From contig NZ_AP025460.1 in the NCBI RefSeq assembly GCF_024347315.1, positions 1,550,001 to 1,614,000 of the forward strand: a DNA stretch of 64,000 bases. The letters run 5' to 3'. The notes under the pieces are model-generated. The model saw only the letters and a list, made by a program, of their open reading frames with translations. It had not been told where the DNA came from and did no database searches. Numbering within the stretch: position 1 is the stretch's first letter; every line of letters begins with the position of its first letter. The stretch comes from Vibrio atlanticus (lineage in GTDB: Bacteria > Pseudomonadota > Gammaproteobacteria > Enterobacterales > Vibrionaceae). This document shows, in pieces, positions 17,766 to 29,000 of the stretch. Both the position numbers and the translations under genes were made by a program.

Positions 17766-18380
17766 CTATTTGCCGATTTTAGTAAATATATGCCACTCTT
17801 CTTTGATGTTGCCTTTAAATCCGACAACAGAGGCTACGACTTTTCTGTTCAATGCATGATTAGTTTCAGTGTCATTATCACGGAAGCCTGCATCTCCGTA
17901 CCCTACGGTATAGACTCTTGATGGCGGGATACCATTGCTGATGAGCGCACGTCTTACATTGACCGCACGTTCTTCTGAGAGCTTGAGATTGTATTCGGCA
18001 TTACCTACTTTACTAGCATAACCTTGCAATTGAATACTTGTGTTCTCGTAACGCTTTAGAAACGCAGCCATTTGACGAATTTGGCTCAGAAACACAGGTT
18101 TAATTTCTGCTGAGTCATTGGCAAATAAAATATGAAGATCTTTTTCTTCGCTAGACTCTAGATACGAGCCACAGCCATCATTATCTATTTCAGCGCCTAT
18201 TTGTGTGTCTATACATAAATCGCGAGCGTTGATAACACCATCATTATCATCATCTTCGAGATCATAACTTTGTGTGGTGCTAGGAAGACCACGATAAGTG
18301 AATTCATCATTTGTTTCAGCCATGATGTTGGCAGAAGCAACCACGAAGCATAGTGGGAGTATAGTTTTGAGAAGCTTCAT
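17766..18380 (-). CDS. OmpA-family peptidoglycan-associating protein of the adhesin locus
   Basis: This is a 204-residue envelope protein. A signal peptide (about 1-20) is followed by a short calcium-type DDDNDGVINARD segment (thrombospondin type 3-like) and an OmpA-like C-terminal domain (about 90-195). That domain has the peptidoglycan-binding pattern LQGYASKVGNAEYNLKLSEERA...R...L. The start ATG 18380 overlaps the stop of the TolC-like gene by one base (TAATG), so translation is coupled; the frame is open 8 codons further up without need. The two form an operon pointing away from the giant adhesin gene. By analogy with other type I adhesin loci it may tie the export pore or adhesin to the cell wall; that role is inferred. 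Confidence 0.85.
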   Translation of the reverse strand: MKLLKTILPLCFVVASANIMAETNDEFTYRGLPSTTQSYDLEDDDNDGVINARDLCIDTQIGAEIDNDGCGSYLESSEEKDLHILFANDSAEIKPVFLSQIRQMAAFLKRYENTSIQLQGYASKVGNAEYNLKLSEERAVNVRRALISNGIPPSRVYTVGYGDAGFRDNDTETNHALNRKVVASVVGFKGNIKEEWHIFTKIGK

Positions 18381-19693
18381 TAATATTCTACCTTTTCGTT
18401 CCATTCTTGTGGAGTCTCTACACGTAACCCTGTTAATAGGTTACCTGTTGCATTCATGACTCTATATTTTGCGTACTGTACATCGTACTTAGCGTCTAAA
18501 AATCCCTTACGTGCTTCGAAGAGTTCATTTTCAGTGTTAAGTAGATCGAGAAGGGTACGCTTACCAATTCGGTATTGTTTTTCATAAGAGATAACGGTGT
18601 CAGAAGCTGAATCTACGTGATCCGACAAGAAATCTTTCTGCTGAACGGTTAAGTCAAGAGCGCTCCATGAAAGGCGTAAGCTTTCTTCTACATTACGGTA
18701 AGTACTCTCACGTAGGTCTTTTGCTTTGTTGAGTTGATAAGCGGCACTTTCGGCACGGTCTTGATCGGCTCCACCGTTATAGAGATTGTACTTTAAGCGA
18801 AGCATCGCAGAAAATTCATCGCTGTTGCCTTTCGTACCACCTGCATCATCACGCCACCTTTGAGCTGCTTCAAAAGAAACAGTTGGGTAGTTGGTACTCT
18901 TCGACTGTTTGTACTGGAACTTCGCTGAATCTACATCAGCCTGTGCAATTTTGATAACCGGGTGTTGGTTAAAGGCTTTTGCCAAAGCACCGTCGATCGT
19001 ATAAGGAATAGAGCCTGCATCAGCACGTGGGTATACCAAGCCTAGTGGGGCTTGGCCAACAAGGCGTTTGAATTGAGTATGGGCATCAAATAAATTATTT
19101 TGAGCTGCCAGCAAATTACCGTGCGCTTTTGCAATACGAGCTTCTACCTGAGACATGTCTGCCGTAGATCCAATGCCTGAATCAACTCGTTTCTTGATAT
19201 CTATATAGATATTTTTGTGCGTCGCCAGATTGTTTTCAGAAAGTGTAAGCACTTCATAAGCTTTAACTGAATCAAGATAGACTTTGGTTACTTGCAGTGC
19301 AATATCTTGAGCGCTAGATAGCAATTGATAACGGACAGACTCTGCATCAGCAGCGGTACGATCAATGTCGTTAGAAGTATTCGCGCCATCCCAAATGAGT
19401 TGTGTCAACGTAATTGCTGCTTCTTTACGCGTTAGATCTGTTGAGCTCGAATTCGTCGCCAAATCCGTATATTCGTAACCAATGCCACCGTCTAAATCTA
19501 TACTCGGGCGGTAAGCTCCACCTGAAGCATCGTTAAGGTAACGTTGACTAATGTACTGGTTATATGCCGCTTTGATTTCAGGGTTACTTTCTAAAGTAAA
19601 CGCGACGGCTTGCTCTAAGGTTTGCGCGCTAGCCGGTAAACTGAGTGCAATAGCCAACCCTAATGTAGTCTTTTTAATCCAGTTCAATTTCAA
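18380..19693 (-). CDS. TolC-family outer-membrane channel (LapE/AggA-like)
   Basis: This is a 437-residue outer-membrane efflux and secretion channel. The signal peptide (1-23, ending SLPASA) is followed by two homologous TolC halves of long helices. Typical stretches include AVAFTLESNPEIKAAYNQY, the mid-protein ALAKAFNQHPVIKIAQADV and the C-terminal RIGKRTLLDLLNTENELFEARKGFLDAKYD. It is divergent from the 21-kb RTX adhesin gene, the classic arrangement of a dedicated type I secretion pore that, in Lap-type systems, also holds the adhesin at the surface. The inner-membrane ABC and membrane-fusion partners are not in the window. A terminator-like hairpin sits in its 5' leader. Confidence 0.9.
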   Translation of the reverse strand: MKLNWIKKTTLGLAIALSLPASAQTLEQAVAFTLESNPEIKAAYNQYISQRYLNDASGGAYRPSIDLDGGIGYEYTDLATNSSSTDLTRKEAAITLTQLIWDGANTSNDIDRTAADAESVRYQLLSSAQDIALQVTKVYLDSVKAYEVLTLSENNLATHKNIYIDIKKRVDSGIGSTADMSQVEARIAKAHGNLLAAQNNLFDAHTQFKRLVGQAPLGLVYPRADAGSIPYTIDGALAKAFNQHPVIKIAQADVDSAKFQYKQSKSTNYPTVSFEAAQRWRDDAGGTKGNSDEFSAMLRLKYNLYNGGADQDRAESAAYQLNKAKDLRESTYRNVEESLRLSWSALDLTVQQKDFLSDHVDSASDTVISYEKQYRIGKRTLLDLLNTENELFEARKGFLDAKYDVQYAKYRVMNATGNLLTGLRVETPQEWNEKVEY

Positions 19694-20087
19694 TCTCCCA
19701 AAAATGGAGTATCACCTAAGTTTGTCGCTTTTAAGCTTGAATATATCAAATTTAGATGAACCGCCAAAAAAACAACGAATGCCCGATGAGCATTCGTAAA
19801 TGGTTGTAAAGTTGTTAACCGATCGCCGTACAATTTAAGTCGATTTTGAGTACTTAAATTTGATTTGAGTGTTTGGGTTATCTTTCCCTAAGACAATAAC
19901 TTATATGCAAGTTTTCGTCATCCTAATTATCACTCAGTGACCGTTAGCATTCGTTTACATTGTAAGTTATTAAACATGCAATTCATAGCTAGGAATTATA
20001 TGACATTAGATGTTATATTGTCACTAGATTATAAAATTGATGTCACTATTTTGACGTCACAAACAGAAAATGAGTTTAGGGATTTAT
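19694..20087. promoter_or_regulatory. Divergent intergenic region between the TolC-like gene and the giant adhesin
   Basis: This AT-rich stretch of 394 bp must hold the promoters of both divergent transcription units. The only clear element is the terminator-like hairpin at 19764-19797. TATAAA at 20030-20035 is a candidate -10 for the adhesin, but its -35 is poor. I looked for a c-di-GMP riboswitch (GEMM-type conserved core) and did not see one on either strand. Confidence 0.5.
19764..19797 (-). terminator. Terminator-like hairpin in the leader of the TolC-like gene
   Basis: On the minus strand, an 8-bp perfect stem (19790-19797 pairing with 19775-19782, ACGAATGC / GCATTCGT) with a 7-base loop is followed by TGTTTTTTT (down to 19764). 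It ends about 70 bases before the start codon of the TolC-like gene. No gene on this strand lies upstream within the intergenic region, so it fits either an attenuator of the tolC/ompA-like operon or a block to stray transcription. Confidence 0.65.
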
Positions 20088-23000
20088 ATGGACATGACAG
20101 TATTGAATGCGAGCGGTGCATTAGCATTAGGTCAACGCATTGTTATTTCGATAGATGGCACAATCAAGGTCCTAGAAGACGGCCAGCCATTACAAGCTGG
20201 GGATGTCGTTTTAGAATCCCAAAATGCAAATTCTGAATCTCAGATTTCAGTTAAGCGCTTTACGCCACAAGGAAAAGATGGCGATGAAGTGGAACTTGAC
20301 CAAGACATTGAAAATATTTTTGCCGCTTTAGAAGAAGGGCAAGATCCTACAGAGTTAGGCGAAGAGTTCGCAACTGCTGCTGGTGTACGTGGATCGAGCC
20401 TAGTGAGCAGTGGAACCATTGAGCGTGATGGTGACGAAACCATCCCAGTTACCGAATTTGTAACAACTGGTTTCGAAGGCTTGGGTTTGTCTCGAACTCA
20501 AAGCTTGAGTTTGCTTGATCTGTTCCGATCAGTTGAAGTTGAGCCAACCGTAAGTATTGAAGACAGCCAAATTATTAATGAAGGCTCAACAGCAATTTTC
20601 GAAGTAAGTCTAAGTAAAGCTGCGTCAGGCGATGTAAGCGTTACGCTTGAGACGTTATACGGAACGGCAACAGCGGACGACATTACAAGCGTTGTTGTGA
20701 AAGATGCCGCGGGTAACGTAGTGACACCTAACGCTGACGGCTCTTACACCGTCAAAGCGGGTGAAACTAAGTTAGTCGTTGAAGTCGAGACCAAAGACGA
20801 CGGCACGTACGAAGGTGATGAGAAGCTGAGCCTGAAAGTGACCGGTGCCACGGGCGTGACAGGCTCAGGTACTGGCGAGTTGACCATCAAAGATGACGGC
20901 ACTGGCCCTGTTGACCCAACCGATCCTACTCCCCCAGTGAATCCAGATGATCGCCCAACGGTGAGCATCGAAGACAGCAAAGTGATTAACGAAGGCTCGA
21001 CAGCGAGCTTTGATGTGAGCTTAAGCAAAGCCGCGTCAGTCGACGTGAGCGTAACGCTAGAAACCCTTTATGGTACCGCAACAGCGGATGATATCACCAG
21101 CATTGTGGTGAAAGATGCGTCGGGTAACGTAGTAACACCTAACGCGGACGGCTCTTACACCGTAAAGGCGGGTGAAACTAAGTTAGTCGTTGAAGTCGAG
21201 ACCAAAGACGACGGCACGTACGAAGGTGATGAGAAACTGAGCCTGAAAGTGACCGGCGCAACCGGCGTAACAGGCACAGGTACTGGCGAGCTAACCATTA
21301 AAGATGATGGTACAGGCCCTGTTGACCCAACCGATCCTACTCCGCCAGTGAATCCAGATGATCGCCCATCGGTGAGCATCGAAGACAGTAAAATGATTAA
21401 CGAAGGCTCAACAGCGAGCTTTGATGTGAGCTTAAGCAAAGCCGCATCTGTCGACGTGAGCGTAACGCTAGAAACCCTTTACGGCACTGCAACAGCGGAT
21501 GATATCACCAGCATTGTGGTAAAAGATGCCGCAGGTAACGTAGTAACACCTAACGCTGATGGCTCTTACACCATAAAAGCGGGTGAAACTAAGTTAGTCG
21601 TTGAAGTCGAGACCAAAGACGACGGTACGTACGAAGGCGATGAGAAGCTGAGCCTGAAAGTGACCGGCGCAACAGGCGTGACAGGCTCAGGTACGGGCGA
21701 GCTAACCATAAAAGATGATGGTACCGGCCCTGTTGACCCAACCGATCCTACTCCGCCAGTGAATCCAGATGATCGCCCATCGGTGAGCATCGAAGACAGT
21801 AAAGTGATTAACGAAGGCTCGACAGCGATCTTTGATGTGAGCTTAAGCAAAGCCGCATCTGTCGACGTGAGCGTAACGCTAGAAACCCTGTACGGCACCG
21901 CAACCGCGGACGACATTTCCAGCATCGTGGTGAAAGATGCCGCAGGTAACGTAGTGACAAAGAACGCTGACGGCTCTTACACCGTCAAAGCGGGTGAAAC
22001 TAAGTTAGTCGTTGAAGTCGAGACCAAAGACGACGGCACATACGAAGGCGATGAGAAGCTGAGCCTTAAAGTGACGGGAGCCACCGGCGTGACAGGCTCA
22101 GGTGCGGGCGAGTTGACCATCAAAGATGACGGCACCGGCCCTGTTGACCCAACCGATCCTATTCCGCCAGTGAATCCAGATGACCGCCCATCGGTGAGCA
22201 TCTCCGGTGGCGGTGATGTGAACGAAGGCAGCACCGCGAACTTCACTGTGAGCTTGAGCGCGGCAGCGAACACAGACGTGACCGTGCAATTGACGTTAGA
22301 CCACGACGAAGTGGAAGTGGCGGACATCAAATCGTACGAGTACGAAACCGCACCAGGCGTGTGGACCGTGGTGCCAGCGAACGGCATCTTGACCATTGCC
22401 GCGGGCGTGAAAGATGTGAACGTTCGCGTAGTCACTGAAAATGATGACGTCTACGAAGGTAGCGAAAGCTTCAACGTCAGCGTGGCGGGGGCAACCGGCA
22501 CCATCACGGATCCAGATAGCGCGAAACAAAGTGCGACGGCGACCATCAAAGACGATGGCACCGGTACAGTAGATCCAGATCCGGTAGACCCAACCAAGCC
22601 GGTGACGCCAGATAACGATAAACCTAAATTGAGCATAGATAGCCCTAATTCTGTAGATGAAGGAGATATCGCTACGTTTGATGTTTCTATAGATAGCACT
22701 ACAGAAATTCCTATGACGTATAACATAGAGGCATTGGTTGGAAGCAGATATACCGCAAGTCAAAATGACATTTCAATTGATAGTATTACTTACCAAATGA
22801 CTAAAAACGGTATTACTACAACAGAAGTCGCGAAGTTCGAAAATGGGAAAGTAACAATACCTGCAGGTGTGACGACGTTTAAAGTTAATGTGCAGGCTAA
22901 GCAAGATCAAATTGATGAGTTAAACGAAAACTTTGGTATTAAGATAACCAATGTTGGAGGGAACACTAGTAATTCTTCGGTAACAGGACAAACAGTTATC

Positions 23001-26000
23001 CATGGCGATAATTTAGCTGATAGAGGTTCTGTGACAGAAGATTTAGATACCGATCCTACGACAGCGAAGATTGATCTTGTTGCAACCGGTAGCTTGAATG
23101 CTAGTAATTCAAATGGTGGATTTAATAGTAACCCCACACTAAAAAGTACAACAGGTACTGATGAGAATGGAAGCCCGCTAGATTCACTTGGTTCTTTCAC
23201 TATCGATGCTAATGGCAATTGGAAGTACATTGCTAATAATGACAACCCGTTAATTCAAGGTTTAACTAGTGGCGAAAAAATAGTCGAAACATATGAGGTT
23301 AAAACTGCCGATGGTAAAGATAACCACATAATTACAATTACAATTAATGGGACTAATGATGGCCCCATAGCTACTGATGATGTAGAAACAACGGCGGAAG
23401 ATACATCAGTGACAATCGATGTATTGAAAAATGATACCGATGTAGATAATGACAGTTTAACTATTACTAAGGCAACTGTGCAAGCGTCAGAAGGTAACGT
23501 TACGATCATCAATGACCAGCTCGTGTTTACGCCTGCAGAGAACTTCACCGGAACTGCGACGATTAGTTACGAAATAAGTGACGGAAGTGGTGGTTCAGAT
23601 ACAGCGAATGTTGTCGTGACAGTAACCCCTGTGAACGACGACTTTACCGATGCGAACGAAACTCACACAACGAATGAAGATGTTGTGTTGAGTGATACGG
23701 TGTTAAGCGGCACCAGCAGTGTGGACGGCGACGTGACGGTGAAAACGTTCACGTTGAGCTTGGATGGCAGCAGCACACAGACCACCTTCAATGCCGGTCA
23801 AACGGCGACGATTGCGGGCGTGGGTACACTGACGATGAACGCGGACGGCGGTTATGTGTTCACGCCAGTGGCGAACTACAACGGTGACGTGCCAGTGGTG
23901 ACGTACGTGGTGACGGATGGCTCGTCGGACGATACGTCGACGTTGACGATCGACATCAATGCCGTGAACGACGACTTTACCGATGCGAACGAAACTCACA
24001 CAACGAATGAAGATGTTGTGTTGAGTGATACGGTGTTAAGCGGCACCAGCAGTGTGGACGGCGACGTGACGGTGAAAACGTTCACGTTGAGCTTGGATGG
24101 CAGCAGCACACAGACCACCTTTAATGCCGGTCAAACGGCGACGATTGCGGGCGTGGGTACACTGACGATGAACGCGGACGGCGGTTATGTGTTCACGCCA
24201 GTGGCGAACTACAACGGTGACGTACCAGTGGTGACGTACGTGGTGACGGATGGCTCGTCGGACGATACGTCGACGTTGACGATCGACATCAATGCCGTGA
24301 ACGACGACTTTACCGATGCGAACGAAACTCACACAACGAATGAAGATGTTGTGTTGAGTGATACGGTGTTAAGCGGCACCAGCAGTGTGGACGGCGACGT
24401 GACGGTGAAAACGTTCACGTTGAGCTTGGATGGCAGCAGCACACAGACCACCTTCAATGCCGGTCAAACGGCGACGATTGCGGGCGTGGGTACACTGACG
24501 ATGAACGCGGACGGCGGTTATGTGTTCACGCCAGTGGCGAACTACAACGGTGACGTGCCAGTGGTGACGTACGTGGTGACGGATGGCTCGTCGGACGATA
24601 CGTCGACGTTGACGATCGACATCAATGCCGTGAACGACGACTTTACCGATGCGAACGAAACTCACACAACGAATGAAGATGTTGTGTTGAGTGATACGGT
24701 GTTAAGCGGCACCAGCAGTGTGGACGGCGACGTGACGGTGAAAACGTTCACGTTGAGCTTGGATGGCAGCAGCACACAGACCACCTTTAATGCCGGTCAA
24801 ACGGCGACGATTGCGGGCGTGGGTACACTGACGATGAACGCGGACGGCGGTTATGTGTTCACGCCAGTGGCGAACTACAACGGTGACGTACCAGTGGTGA
24901 CGTACGTGGTGACGGATGGCTCGTCGGACGATACGTCGACGTTGACGATCGACATCAATGCCGTGAACGACGACTTTACCGATGCGAACGAAACTCACAC
25001 AACGAATGAAGATGTTGTGTTGAGTGATACGGTGTTAAGCGGCACCAGCAGTGTGGACGGCGACGTGACGGTGAAAACGTTCACGTTGAGCTTGGATGGC
25101 AGCAGCACACAGACCACCTTCAATGCCGGTCAAACGGCGACGATTGCGGGCGTGGGTACACTGACGATGAACGCGGACGGCGGTTATGTGTTCACGCCAG
25201 TGGCGAACTACAACGGTGACGTGCCAGTGGTGACGTACGTGGTGACGGATGGCTCGTCGGACGATACGTCGACGTTGACGATCGACATCAATGCCGTGAA
25301 CGACGACTTTACCGATGCGAACGAAACTCACACAACGAATGAAGATGTTGTGTTGAGTGATACGGTGTTAAGCGGCACCAGCAGTGTGGACGGCGACGTG
25401 ACGGTGAAAACGTTCACGTTGAGCTTGGATGGCAGCAGCACACAGACCACCTTCAATGCCGGTCAAACGGCGACGATTGCGGGCGTGGGTACACTGACGA
25501 TGAACGCGGACGGCGGTTATGTGTTCACGCCAGTGGCGAACTACAACGGTGACGTACCAGTGGTGACGTACGTGGTGACGGATGGCTCGTCGGACGATAC
25601 GTCGACGTTGACGATCGACATCAATGCCGTGAACGACGACTTTACCGATGCGAACGAAACTCACACAACGAATGAAGATGTTGTGTTGAGTGATACGGTG
25701 TTAAGCGGCACCAGCAGTGTGGACGGCGACGTGACGGTGAAAACGTTCACGTTGAGCTTGGATGGCAGCAGCACACAGACCACCTTTAATGCCGGTCAAA
25801 CGGCGACGATTGCGGGCGTGGGTACACTGACGATGAACGCGGACGGCGGTTATGTGTTCACGCCAGTGGCGAACTACAACGGTGACGTACCAGTGGTGAC
25901 GTACGTGGTGACGGATGGCTCGTCGGACGATACGTCGACGTTGACGATCGACATCAATGCCGTGAACGACGACTTTACCGATGCGAACGAAACTCACACA

Positions 26001-29000
26001 ACGAATGAAGATGTTGTGTTGAGTGATACGGTGTTAAGCGGCACCAGCAGTGTGGACGGCGACGTGACGGTGAAAACGTTCACGTTGAGCTTGGATGGCA
26101 GCAGCACACAGACCACCTTCAATGCCGGTCAAACGGCGACGATTGCGGGCGTGGGTACACTGACGATGAACGCGGACGGCGGTTATGTGTTCACGCCAGT
26201 GGCGAACTACAACGGTGACGTGCCAGTGGTGACGTACGTGGTGACGGATGGCTCGTCGGACGATACGTCGACGTTGACGATCGACATCAATGCCGTGAAC
26301 GACGACTTTACCGATGCGAACGAAACTCACACAACGAATGAAGATGTTGTGTTGAGTGATACGGTGTTAAGCGGCACCAGCAGTGTGGACGGCGACGTGA
26401 CGGTGAAAACGTTCACGTTGAGCTTGGATGGCAGCAGCACACAGACCACCTTCAATGCCGGTCAAACGGCGACGATTGCGGGCGTGGGTACACTGACGAT
26501 GAACGCGGACGGCGGTTATGTGTTCACGCCAGTGGCGAACTACAACGGTGACGTGCCAGTGGTGACGTACGTGGTGACGGATGGCTCGTCGGACGATACG
26601 TCGACGTTGACGATCGACATCAATGCCGTGAACGACGACTTTACCGATGCGAACGAAACTCACACAACGAATGAAGATGTTGTGTTGAGTGATACGGTGT
26701 TAAGCGGCACCAGCAGTGTGGACGGCGACGTGACGGTGAAAACGTTCACGTTGAGCTTGGATGGCAGCAGCACACAGACCACCTTCAATGCCGGTCAAAC
26801 GGCGACGATTGCGGGCGTGGGTACACTGACGATGAACGCGGACGGCGGTTATGTGTTCACGCCAGTGGCGAACTACAACGGTGACGTGCCAGTGGTGACG
26901 TACGTGGTGACGGATGGCTCGTCGGACGATACGTCGACGTTGACGATCGACATCAATGCCGTGAACGACGACTTTACCGATGCGAACGAAACTCACACAA
27001 CGAATGAAGATGTTGTGTTGAGTGATACGGTGTTAAGCGGCACCAGCAGTGTGGACGGCGACGTGACGGTGAAAACGTTCACGTTGAGCTTGGATGGCAG
27101 CAGCACACAGACCACCTTCAATGCCGGTCAAACGGCGACGATTGCGGGCGTGGGTACACTGACGATGAACGCGGACGGCGGTTATGTGTTCACGCCAGTG
27201 GCGAACTACAACGGTGACGTGCCAGTGGTGACGTACGTGGTGACGGATGGCTCGTCGGACGATACGTCGACGTTGACGATCGACATCAATGCCGTGAACG
27301 ACGACTTTACCGATGCGAACGAAACTCACACAACGAATGAAGATGTTGTGTTGAGTGATACGGTGTTAAGCGGCACCAGCAGTGTGGACGGCGACGTGAC
27401 GGTGAAAACGTTCACGTTGAGCTTGGATGGCAGCAGCACACAGACCACCTTCAATGCCGGTCAAACGGCGACGATTGCGGGCGTGGGTACACTGACGATG
27501 AACGCGGACGGCGGTTATGTGTTCACGCCAGTGGCGAACTACAACGGTGACGTGCCAGTGGTGACGTACGTGGTGACGGATGGCTCGTCGGACGATACGT
27601 CGACGTTGACGATCGACATCAATGCCGTGAACGACGACTTTACCGATGCGAACGAAACTCACACAACGAATGAAGATGTTGTGTTGAGTGATACGGTGTT
27701 AAGCGGCACCAGCAGTGTGGACGGCGACGTGACGGTGAAAACGTTCACGTTGAGCTTGGATGGCAGCAGCACACAGACCACCTTCAATGCCGGTCAAACG
27801 GCGACGATTGCGGGCGTGGGTACACTGACGATGAACGCGGACGGCGGTTATGTGTTCACGCCAGTGGCGAACTACAACGGTGACGTGCCAGTGGTGACGT
27901 ACGTGGTGACGGATGGCTCGTCGGACGATACGTCGACGTTGACGATCGACATCAATGCCGTGAACGACGACTTTACCGATGCGAACGAAACTCACACAAC
28001 GAATGAAGATGTTGTGTTGAGTGATACGGTGTTAAGCGGCACCAGCAGTGTGGACGGCGACGTGACGGTGAAAACGTTCACGTTGAGCTTGGATGGCAGC
28101 AGCACACAGACCACCTTCAATGCCGGTCAAACGGCGACGATTGCGGGCGTGGGTACACTGACGATGAACGCGGACGGCGGTTATGTGTTCACGCCAGTGG
28201 CGAACTACAACGGTGACGTGCCAGTGGTGACGTACGTGGTGACGGATGGCTCGTCGGACGATACGTCGACGTTGACGATCGACATCAATGCCGTGAACGA
28301 CGACTTTACCGATGCGAACGAAACTCACACAACGAATGAAGATGTTGTGTTGAGTGATACGGTGTTAAGCGGCACCAGCAGTGTGGACGGCGACGTGACG
28401 GTGAAAACGTTCACGTTGAGCTTGGATGGCAGCAGCACACAGACCACCTTCAATGCCGGTCAAACGGCGACGATTGCGGGCGTGGGTACACTGACGATGA
28501 ACGCGGACGGCGGTTATGTGTTCACGCCAGTGGCGAACTACAACGGTGACGTGCCAGTGGTGACGTACGTGGTGACGGATGGCTCGTCGGACGATACGTC
28601 GACGTTGACGATCGACATCAATGCCGTGAACGACGACTTTACCGATGCGAACGAAACTCACACAACGAATGAAGATGTTGTGTTGAGTGATACGGTGTTA
28701 AGCGGCACCAGCAGTGTGGACGGCGACGTGACGGTGAAAACGTTCACGTTGAGCTTGGATGGCAGCAGCACACAGACCACCTTCAATGCCGGTCAAACGG
28801 CGACGATTGCGGGCGTGGGTACACTGACGATGAACGCGGACGGCGGTTATGTGTTCACGCCAGTGGCGAACTACAACGGTGACGTGCCAGTGGTGACGTA
28901 CGTGGTGACGGATGGCTCGTCGGACGATACGTCGACGTTGACGATCGACATCAATGCCGTGAACGACGACTTTACCGATGCGAACGAAACTCACACAACG

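Noticed and set aside
19694..20087. c-di-GMP riboswitch (GEMM) before the adhesin or the TolC-like gene
   Set aside because: The conserved core was looked for on both strands and not found; only a terminator-like hairpin is present.
19937..20236. 99-residue plus-strand frame overlapping the adhesin start
   Set aside because: It overlaps the well-supported adhesin start in another frame and shows no protein-like pattern.
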